A DNA stretch of 26,462 nt from Strigomonas culicis. Its lineage: Eukaryota > Euglenozoa > Kinetoplastea > Trypanosomatida > Trypanosomatidae. The stretch lies in the NCBI GenBank assembly GCA_000482145.1, contig AUXH01000237.1:1-26462 (forward strand). Reading direction: 5' to 3'. Positions 1 to 7,162 of this stretch are shown here, piece after piece. The notes under the pieces are model-generated. The model saw only the letters and a list, made by a program, of their open reading frames with translations, did not search any database and was not told the origin of the DNA. Numbering within the stretch: position 1 is the first letter of the stretch; every line of letters begins with the position of its first letter. The translations under genes were made by a program, and so were the position numbers.

Positions 1-57
<57 letters not shown>

Positions 58-95
58 ACTTTTCTCATGTTGCTTCCTTCTCTCTCCTTCTACAG
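1..95 (+). promoter_or_regulatory. Polypyrimidine tract and trans-splice acceptor for the zinc-finger gene
   Basis: An uninterrupted CT dinucleotide repeat runs from base 1 to about 54 and continues as a pyrimidine-rich tract to about 90. It is followed by the first AG at 94-95. In trypanosomatids this arrangement directs spliced-leader addition and polyadenylation of the upstream gene. The leader from 96 to 252 has no ATG before the assigned start. A second pyrimidine tract at about 203-240 sits directly before the ATG without an AG of its own. The acceptor choice is inferred. Confidence 0.6.
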
Positions 96-252
96 AGAAT
101 CAAGCCTATACATTACAGTTTTTCGTTGTTGTTTTGGTGGTCCTGCTCCCTTAGCCTTTGTGTGAGCCTGGACATTGCCTTTACTTGAAGCGTATCTCCA
201 TCTCTTTTTTTTTCTTTGTTCACCCCTCCTCTTTTTACCCGCTACTGCCGCC

Positions 253-711
253 ATGCCGCACCAGCCCCAGTCCACCGGGCAGATCACCTGCCAGGGCTGC
301 CACGTCACGCTCGCCTACCCGATCGGCGCGCCGAGCGTGCGCTGCCCCATGTGCACGACGGTGACGCCGGTGCAGCAGTTCAGCGTCACCTGCGTCTGCT
401 GCCGCTGCATCCTCATCCTGCCGCAGAACACGAGCCTGGCCATGTGCCCGCGGTGCCGCACAGTCATGTCCATCCCGGCGAGTATACGCGAGGGCCATAG
501 CGGGCCGCAGGCGCCCCCGAAGCAGTGCGTGTACATTGACCGTCCACCGACGGTGGACGCCTCGGGCGTGAAGGTGTCGCACCTCGCGGTCGGCACCAAG
601 CTCGACGACGATCAGCAGGCGCGGCCGCCCGTAGACCAGCAGCGGCGCGAGGGAGGCGCCAGCGAACAGCCGCCCAGCTCCGGAACGTCCCGGCGGCCGC
701 AGGCAGCGTAA
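253..711 (+). CDS. LSD1-type zinc finger protein (two fingers)
   Basis: A 152-residue protein. The first ATG in frame is at 253; an upstream extension of the frame to 175 begins with TTG and is discounted. Residues 11-34 match the LSD1 zinc finger closely: Cys13-x2-Cys16, then an L-x-Y-P-x-G-A-x-S-V-x-C pattern ending in Cys31-x2-Cys34. A second finger follows at about 45-68 with Cys47/Cys50 and Cys65/Cys68 around an L-x-x-P core. Extra cysteines (Cys49, Cys52) make the exact ligands of finger two uncertain. The tail from about 80 onward is polar, rich in Pro, Gln, Arg and Ser, and probably disordered. Plant LSD1/LOL proteins use such fingers for protein binding in cell-death control, often with metacaspases. 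The partner here is unknown, and no catalytic domain is attached. Confidence 0.85.
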   Translation: MPHQPQSTGQITCQGCHVTLAYPIGAPSVRCPMCTTVTPVQQFSVTCVCCRCILILPQNTSLAMCPRCRTVMSIPASIREGHSGPQAPPKQCVYIDRPPTVDASGVKVSHLAVGTKLDDDQQARPPVDQQRREGGASEQPPSSGTSRRPQAA

Positions 712-1427
712 CGACACAACGAAGGAAGACTAGAGCAGCAGACAAACAAACACATGGAAGGAGAAAACCAAAGCGAATAATAATAATAATTACATTAATA
801 AATTAGCTTTTTTTTTCTTCTTCTTCGAAAAACGAAAACGAAAAAGATAGAACCAAAAATAATATAATAGTAAAATAGCCATAATAATAATAACAAAACA
901 ATAACTAGAGAGCAATGAAAAAAAAAAAATAGGAGTGCGAGTGATACTAACAGCTTTTCAATTAACAGAAGTGACAGTTGTTATTCTTGTTTTCCTTTTT
1001 CCTTTTCTTCTCTAGTTTCGCATGTTTAGTTCCGCTCAGTTCGAGAAAAACTATATGTTTTCCTCTTTTTTTCTCAATTCATATACTTCATCTCTTTCTC
1101 TCTCTCTTTTTCTTTTTTGTTTTTGCTGTTGAGTTAAATGCTCATATTTGCATTTTTGCTTTTTTTTTTCTTCGCCTTTGTTTCTGTAAATCCAATGGTA
1201 GGTGTGTTTTAAATAGCAGTGATAGTTGCCTTTTTTATTCTATTTTTTTTTGTTGTGTAACTTGAATAATACTTTTGTTTCGTGTTGTTTTCTGACTTTT
1301 AACCAGTTGTATTCATTCATCTTTATATATTGAATGACTTATATATATATATATACTAATTTTGAACGAAAAGCGCTGCTCTCTTTGTTTGGACCTTAGG
1401 AGAAAGGACTCTTCTTTTTTCCATTCC
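712..1427. other. Intergenic region, AT-rich, no gene seen
   Basis: This stretch holds the 3' UTR of the zinc-finger gene. It contains short TAA/AAT microsatellite tracts near 776-800 and 880-900, A-runs near 917-929, several T-rich runs at 1000-1270, and a TA repeat at about 1338-1355. A 95-codon frame at 978-1265 is phenylalanine/leucine-rich translation of the T tracts and is not credible coding sequence. I see no RNA gene. Confidence 0.6.
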
Positions 1428-1514
1428 TTTCTTGGTGTTTCTGTTCTCTTTTTTTTTTCTCTCTCTCTCTCTCTCTCTCTCCTCTTCTTTTTTTTTTTTT
1501 GATTCGTATGCGAG
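1428..1514 (+). promoter_or_regulatory. Polypyrimidine tract and trans-splice acceptor for the dsRBD-like repeat gene
   Basis: A long T/CT-rich tract spans about 1428-1500, including a CT repeat near 1459-1482. The first AG after it is at 1513-1514. The inferred 5' UTR (1515-1618) is about 104 bases and contains no ATG, which supports the start at 1619. An ATG at 1508 lies before the acceptor and would be removed. Confidence 0.6.
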
Positions 1515-1618
1515 CCGTGGCGAAAAGTACAAATCGATCTATCAGAATCAAATCCGTACTTTAGGCAACAAAAAAAAAGGAAGCACCCCATCTGTGCTCG
1601 CATCTGTAGTGCTACAGA

Positions 1619-4600
1619 ATGAGAGGAAGGAGCTCGCCCTTCCTGGGCGCGCACTTGAGAGGCGGATCCTTGACTGGTCTCCCTGTGCCCCATCCTCCCC
1701 CCTTGCTGCCCCTTCGACGGCTTGTTATCACACGGCACCCCCTCCCACGCCAAGCGGGCGCGATCGCAAGAACACCGTGGACGGCTGTGCGATGGTTTTC
1801 CGGAACCGCGCCCGACGCGGCCGGCACCGGCACTGGCGAGGACGAGGCAGGCGAGCTGCTCTCGCTCGTCGAGCTGCTGGCCGTCGAGGACGACGCCAAG
1901 GCGGGGGTGCCCTTCGCGGAGGACGACGCGCCGTGCACGCAGCCGATGGAGCCGGTCGCCGCCGTGAACGCCTTCTCCCGCGCGAAGCTCTCCAACTACG
2001 TACAGCGGGCGCAGGCGGGCGGCGACCCACCGCCGACGGGCCTCGCGTTCTGTGTGCGGCGGGTAGAGGGCGGCGGCGGCAGCGCCTACCACGCCACGCT
2101 GCGCCTGCCGCTGCCGGCGGCGTACGGCGCGCGCGACGCGGAGGGCTACGCCGGCAGCGCGAAGGAGGCGGAGGGCGTGGCCGCGATGCACGCGGAGCGC
2201 GTGTTGGACGCGCTGGGCATCCCGCTCTACCAGCTCCCCACCAAGCAGGAGCGCCACGCGGAGGCGGCGCGGCGCGAGGGCCGCTGGGCGCCGCGTCCCG
2301 GGGACCCGCCGCGGCCGGCGGACACCCCCTCCCCCCCGCCGCTGTACCTGGCCACCGACGGGGCGGCGGCCGCGCAGCGGCGCAGGGCGGACGCGGCCTG
2401 CTACACGCTGGTGGACCGCGGCGTCTTCTCCCCCCTGCGGGTGACGCTGGCCTCGCCCTACTTCGTCGACTACAAGTGCGTGCGCCGCATTCGGCACTTC
2501 TTGGCGCACCACAAGGGGCGGCTGGAGCAGTGCGCCAGCGTGCGGCCGGTCCGGCCGGAGGGCGGCGGCCGCGGCCGCGCGTCGGGGCGGCGGGAGGCCG
2601 GTGCGGAAAGGGCGTACGTCGCGCAGATCCGGCTGCCCCTGCCCCATGCATGCGGGCGCCGCATCGCGGAGGGCAAGGCGCCCACCAAGCGGGACGCGCT
2701 CGTGCTGGCCTGCATGCACGCGGAGCTCATTATCGACCACCTCGGGTTCGCGCTCTTCCCGGCCAGCGCGGCGCAGCAGGCACTCCACGCACACGAGTGC
2801 CGGCTCGTGCGGCGCTGGTGCGCGGGGCCGGGGGCGGCGGCGCCCCACCCCGAGCGGCCCTCGCCGCCGCCGCTGTGCCTCCGCGCGGCGGCCGCGGGGT
2901 CGGACGTGCCCACCGGCGCCGCGGACGCGGTGCCGTCGGCGGCGGCAGCGGAGCTGCTGGTGCGCGGCGGGGCGGCGCTGCCCATCGAGGCCATCCTGCA
3001 GCAGCACAGCGCCGTCGTGAAGCACATGCACGCCGTGACGGACCGAACCGACGTGGACGGCACGGCCATGCACGTGCTGGAGCTGTACTACCAGCTGGTC
3101 ACCGGCGCCGGTCCGCAGGAGCGGTCGTGTCAGTTTCCGCTTTTCGTGGAGGGGCTGGGTGCGAGTACGATGGAGACGTACCGTGCCACCGTCACCGTGC
3201 CGCTGCCGGCACCGCCCGCGGCATCCGCACAGGACCCGGGCGCCGCCACGTCGTTTGTCGCCGTCGGCGTTGCGCCGACGACGCCGGAGGACGCGGAGCA
3301 GATGGCCGCCATGCACGCGCTGGAGATGCTGCGCGTGCTGCGCCGCATCCCCGCGGCCCAGGGGGACGCGGCCCTCCAGCTGCTGCCGCGTGACGCGTGG
3401 CGCACGCTCGCCCAAGTGCCGGACCTGCGCCTGCCGCCGCCCTTCCGCCTCCTCCCGGCGGAGGGCCTGCTGCGGCGGGTCGTGGCGCACGGCGTGCAGG
3501 CCACCGCCCGTCGGCGCGCGGCGGCGGAGCGGGCGGACCGCGAGGGCTGCGAGCTGACCCGCGCCGCCCAGGACGCGCGGCAGCAGGCCACGGCAGTGCA
3601 CGATATCCTCCGCGCGCGCCGTGGCATGGACCCGCGCGACTGGTCGCTCGCCGCGGATGCGGAGGGGTGCATCGTCGTGGGCCCGACCGGCGGCAGCGAC
3701 ACGCGCGCGCGCAGCTACGTGCACACGCTGCCCGGCGTGCGCACGCCGGACGCCATGGCGCTCGTGCGCCTCCGCGACTATTTGGAGCGTCACGGCAAGT
3801 CGCTCGAGGCCTCCCTCCTCGTCCACACCGTGGCGGCGGACGGCGATGGCGACGCCGTGCGATACGTGGCGCAGGTCGTGCTGCCCGTGCCCATGTACTA
3901 CCCGCGGGAGGTGCACGCACCCGGCGCGGGCGCCGCGCGGCACGTCGCGCGCGGCGAGGGCTACACCGAGGCGGACGCGGTCGCGATGTGCGCCGTCCAC
4001 GCGGAGCTGCTGCTGGATGCGCTCGGCCTTCCGCTGTACGACCACGCGGTGCTGCAGGAGCAGCACGGCGACACGTGCAAGGCGCTTGGCCGCTGGGCGC
4101 CCTGCCGCGCGGGGGAGCGGCCGCCTGTCGCGCTGGCACCGCTCCCGCCGCCGGTGCGGCGCGAGCGCGCGGGCTCGGCCGTGTGGTCGGCCGTCGAGCG
4201 CCGGTGGCGGGGCAGCGAGGCGCGGGCCGCAGGGGCGGAGGCGGCGCGGCCGGCGGAGGCCGCCACGGACGATGCGCTGTGCGACCTGGCAGCGCTCACC
4301 GCGGTCCACCCGTCGGAGTTCTTTCGCGAGGCGGGGAAGCACGTCGACGCGTACTTCCAGAGCCGGGGGCAGGACTTCGCGCGGTGCGTGCGGCAGTACA
4401 AGGTGATGGACGCGGCGCACGGACCGGTGCACCGCACGCTCGTCAAGGTCCCCGTGCCGCCCGCCTACGGCACGCGCTACGCGGTGGGCTGCGCCTCCAC
4501 GAAGCGCGTCGCACACCTGCTCTGCGCCATGCACGTCACGCGCATCCTGGACGCGCTGCATATCCCCATCTACCGCGGCAAGCGCCAGCTCGAGTACGCC

Positions 4601-6892
4601 CGCCTGGCGAAGCGCAAAGGCGTCGCGTCGCCCTTCCCCGGCGACGGCGTGCTGCTCACCGCGGCGCCGTCCCCACCCGGCCTGAGCTGCCTCACGGACC
4701 TGCAGGTGGTGCCAGACGTGCCGGCGGCCCCGACAGCCGCGGAGCTGCAGCGGCACAACCACCGCTGGGTCGACTACACGCGGGCCGCGCGCACCTACGT
4801 GGCGCGCGCGGCGAGCGTGCGGCTGCTGGACGCCCTCCTCCGGCGGCGCCGCGCGCCACGTCGCGGGGTGCCGCTGGAGGACGACGGTCTGGACGCGGTG
4901 GAGCGCCTGCCGCCAAACCATCGCGCGCACGGTGAGGTGGTCCATCTCTGCGCCCTGCACGGCTTGCCGCCGCCGCCCTTCTTCTCCGTGAGTGTGTTTG
5001 GGCATGGGGCGCAGAAGATGTACTACGCGGAGAGCCCGGTGCTGGGCACACCCTTCGCGGCACGTGGGTGCGGGGGGACGCATCAGGAGTGCGTGCTGCG
5101 CACCAACATGCACTACGCGTACCTGCTGGCGCACGGCGTGGCCGTGAACGGCGCGCCGGCGCGGGCGCTGCCGCCGCGGCATCAGCAGAACGACGGCAGC
5201 CGCATCTTCCTCCATGACCTCTCCACGCAGGAGCTCACCGCGGCCGGCCGGCGCGCCGCGCTGGCGCTCTACGCCCTCGCCCACCCGCCGCACCGGGCGG
5301 TGCGCGTGCTCTATAAGGAGGGGCACAGCGCACGCGCGGGCGGCACGGGCGCGGTCTGCATCGCCGAGCTCGAAGATGGGACGACGGGCACCTTCCTCAC
5401 CGGGAAGAGCGAGGGCCCGCCCGCCGCGTCGCGCGCGCGGCTCGCGCAAGTCGCACTCGACCACCTCTTCGCGCTCCTGCACAGCAAGGCAGCGTTCCAC
5501 GCCGTCCTGCGGTTTGTGCACCGGCAGCGGCTCTTCACGCACCCGCTCTGCTCGGTGACGCTGCCGGGTGGGGTGTGGGAGCAGCTCCGCGGCGCGGCGC
5601 GGCGCCGCACGTCCGACCCTTACGGGGCGGCGGGCAGCCGCGCGGCGGCCACCGCCCTGCGCGAGCTGCCGCTGCTGTGGCGGCACGACCCCGGGGCCCT
5701 GCACGGCCAGGACCCGCTCCTTGCGCGCCTGGTGCCCCTCGCCGCCGCCGGCGCCGGGCCGCTGCCCGCGCTGCCGCTGACCGCGCGCGAGCGGCTGCCG
5801 GCCATGGGCCTGCTGCTGCGCCGCGCGGCGGCGGTGGAGCCGACGCCGCTGGCCGCCCTCGCCGTGCTGCTCGCGCAGTGTGTGCCCCCGCCGCCGCCGC
5901 GGCGCGTCCAGCCGGGCCTGTCCCTGCAGCTCGGCAAGCTGCTCTACGCGGGGCTGCAGCACGGTCGCGTGCCCGTCGTCTGCCGCGCGGTGGCGGTGCT
6001 GATGAACGCCGCTGTACTCGGCGAGGGCCTGGACGACGGCCACGTGCAGGACCTGGCCGCCTATGTGGTGCTGCGCTATGACGAGCGGGTGGCCAGGGGG
6101 GACGCGGTCGCACGTTCGCTGCGTGGGGTGGAGGAGGCGACCCGAGCGCACCTGAGCGCTCTCCACGCGCGCGTGCTCGCAGCGGCCGCGGGCGGGGATG
6201 CAGTCTCGCCGCTGGCCGCGCTCCTCGGGCGTGTCCGTGACGCGGAGCCCGCGGCGCGGGACTCTCCCAGAGACGGTGCGGCCCTGCAGCAGCAGCAGTG
6301 GGCGGCCCTTCAGCGCTGCATCGCCTTCGCGACCTTCCCGCACTGCACCTCCGTGCGTGCGCTGGACGCAGCGACGGTGGAGGTGGCGCACGACCGAGAG
6401 GTGCACCGTGTCTGCACGGCCGCGCGCGTCGGCCACGAGGGCTGCCTCGCCGCGTCCCTCTTCGCGTCCTTTTTCACCGAGGCGACCGCGCGCGCCCCCG
6501 TTGGCGCGCTGGTGCCGCCGCTGGCTCTCGTGGGCTGCGTCTCGTACCCCCCGCTGGACGCCGAACCGGCGGCACGCGTGGCGCAGCCGGCGGAGGGCGT
6601 GCCGCACCTGCTGCTGCTCCGCGACGGGACGGTGCCGCTGTTGGTGGCGCCGTCCCCGCCGGCGGCCGCGCAGGAGCAGGGGGCGCAGACACCCTGTGAC
6701 CAGCCCGAGACGATCCGTCTCCTGCTGGCGCTGCACCAGGAGGCGGAGCTCCACGGGGCGCATGGCATACCGCTTCCGTCAGATCTCTGTGCACTGCTCA
6801 ATGCGTTGGCAATGTGTAGCGACTATGTCTGTCACGTAGATGGACAGGGGCTTCTAGACGGGCGAAGGAATGATGCAGAAACCTCTCCCTAA
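1619..6892 (+). CDS. Large, probably mitochondrial protein with about seven tandem dsRNA-binding-like units
   Basis: A 1757-residue protein. The N-terminus is Arg-rich, lacks acidic residues for about 65 positions and contains RWFSG near 58-62, as in a mitochondrial presequence. A unit of roughly 80-100 residues then recurs at about 122-204, 288-380, 478-577, 716-807 and 908-985, with two decayed copies at about 1110-1177 and 1215-1289. Each good unit has a strand ending in a L-P-L-P or V-P-V-P motif, a Gly-rich turn, then a helix of the form A-M-H-A-E-x-x-L-D-A-L-G-I-P-L-Y. This resembles a dsRBD strand-helix core. Proline-rich linkers with an RW...PGD...SPPPL theme follow units 1, 2, 4 and 5 in varying degrees. 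Residues after about 1300 are helical and Ala/Leu/Arg-rich, with no recognised domain. I see no helicase P-loop or DExH motif. From memory the unit recalls the N-terminal dsRBD region of the kinetoplastid RNA-editing helicase REH2, so a mitochondrial RNA-processing or mitoribosome-assembly role is plausible but unproven. Confidence 0.9.
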   Translation: MRGRSSPFLGAHLRGGSLTGLPVPHPPPLLPLRRLVITRHPLPRQAGAIARTPWTAVRWFSGTAPDAAGTGTGEDEAGELLSLVELLAVEDDAKAGVPFAEDDAPCTQPMEPVAAVNAFSRAKLSNYVQRAQAGGDPPPTGLAFCVRRVEGGGGSAYHATLRLPLPAAYGARDAEGYAGSAKEAEGVAAMHAERVLDALGIPLYQLPTKQERHAEAARREGRWAPRPGDPPRPADTPSPPPLYLATDGAAAAQRRRADAACYTLVDRGVFSPLRVTLASPYFVDYKCVRRIRHFLAHHKGRLEQCASVRPVRPEGGGRGRASGRREAGAERAYVAQIRLPLPHACGRRIAEGKAPTKRDALVLACMHAELIIDHLGFALFPASAAQQALHAHECRLVRRWCAGPGAAAPHPERPSPPPLCLRAAAAGSDVPTGAADAVPSAAAAELLVRGGAALPIEAILQQHSAVVKHMHAVTDRTDVDGTAMHVLELYYQLVTGAGPQERSCQFPLFVEGLGASTMETYRATVTVPLPAPPAASAQDPGAATSFVAVGVAPTTPEDAEQMAAMHALEMLRVLRRIPAAQGDAALQLLPRDAWRTLAQVPDLRLPPPFRLLPAEGLLRRVVAHGVQATARRRAAAERADREGCELTRAAQDARQQATAVHDILRARRGMDPRDWSLAADAEGCIVVGPTGGSDTRARSYVHTLPGVRTPDAMALVRLRDYLERHGKSLEASLLVHTVAADGDGDAVRYVAQVVLPVPMYYPREVHAPGAGAARHVARGEGYTEADAVAMCAVHAELLLDALGLPLYDHAVLQEQHGDTCKALGRWAPCRAGERPPVALAPLPPPVRRERAGSAVWSAVERRWRGSEARAAGAEAARPAEAATDDALCDLAALTAVHPSEFFREAGKHVDAYFQSRGQDFARCVRQYKVMDAAHGPVHRTLVKVPVPPAYGTRYAVGCASTKRVAHLLCAMHVTRILDALHIPIYRGKRQLEYARLAKRKGVASPFPGDGVLLTAAPSPPGLSCLTDLQVVPDVPAAPTAAELQRHNHRWVDYTRAARTYVARAASVRLLDALLRRRRAPRRGVPLEDDGLDAVERLPPNHRAHGEVVHLCALHGLPPPPFFSVSVFGHGAQKMYYAESPVLGTPFAARGCGGTHQECVLRTNMHYAYLLAHGVAVNGAPARALPPRHQQNDGSRIFLHDLSTQELTAAGRRAALALYALAHPPHRAVRVLYKEGHSARAGGTGAVCIAELEDGTTGTFLTGKSEGPPAASRARLAQVALDHLFALLHSKAAFHAVLRFVHRQRLFTHPLCSVTLPGGVWEQLRGAARRRTSDPYGAAGSRAAATALRELPLLWRHDPGALHGQDPLLARLVPLAAAGAGPLPALPLTARERLPAMGLLLRRAAAVEPTPLAALAVLLAQCVPPPPPRRVQPGLSLQLGKLLYAGLQHGRVPVVCRAVAVLMNAAVLGEGLDDGHVQDLAAYVVLRYDERVARGDAVARSLRGVEEATRAHLSALHARVLAAAAGGDAVSPLAALLGRVRDAEPAARDSPRDGAALQQQQWAALQRCIAFATFPHCTSVRALDAATVEVAHDREVHRVCTAARVGHEGCLAASLFASFFTEATARAPVGALVPPLALVGCVSYPPLDAEPAARVAQPAEGVPHLLLLRDGTVPLLVAPSPPAAAQEQGAQTPCDQPETIRLLLALHQEAELHGAHGIPLPSDLCALLNALAMCSDYVCHVDGQGLLDGRRNDAETSP
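1982..5485 (+). repeat. Array of divergent protein-level repeats (dsRBD-like units 1-7)
   Basis: Approximate unit positions on the DNA are 1982-2230, 2480-2758, 3050-3349, 3764-4039, 4340-4573, and the weaker 4946-5149 and 5261-5485. The repetition is visible in the protein (LPLP strand, then an MHAE-type helix ending near LGIPLY). It is not visible as near-identical DNA, so the units are old. Unit boundaries are by eye. Confidence 0.75.
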
Positions 6893-7162
6893 ATGATGTG
6901 TACAGTTGAATAAAGCCATTCCAAAGAAAAACAACAAGCAAACAAGCAAAAAAAAAAAGACTGTATAATGATCGAACTAGACGCACAACATATGAAAAGG
7001 GAGCATCACTTCTCGTTCCAAACTGTATGCATTCTCCTTTTCCCCTCCTCTTCTGTTTCCCTTTCTTCTTTCTTATCCTTATCGCTGCTGTTCTATACGG
7101 CTGAAGGTTGAAGAAAGAACGAACAAAAGGAAACAACAAAAAAAAATAGCACTGCTGCACTC
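6893..7162 (+). promoter_or_regulatory. Short intergenic region with trans-splice acceptor for the polycystin gene
   Basis: Pyrimidine-rich sequence at about 7029-7100 is followed by the first AG at 7105-7106. The inferred leader (7107-7162) is purine- and A-rich and has no ATG before 7163. The upstream part is the 3' UTR of the preceding gene, with an A-run near 6948-6958. Confidence 0.55.

Noticed and set aside
1432..3393. A + strand open frame of 653 codons overlapping the same gene
   Set aside because: It begins as translation of the polypyrimidine tract and continues as Arg/Gly/Ala low complexity, without the repeated domain structure seen in the 1619-6892 frame.
1313..6763. A minus-strand open frame of 1816 codons antisense to the dsRBD-like repeat gene
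   Set aside because: It is a shadow of very GC-rich codons, where stop codons are rare in other frames. Its translation is Arg/Ala/His-rich without domains, it runs into the pyrimidine tract of the sense gene, and all credible genes here are on the + strand.
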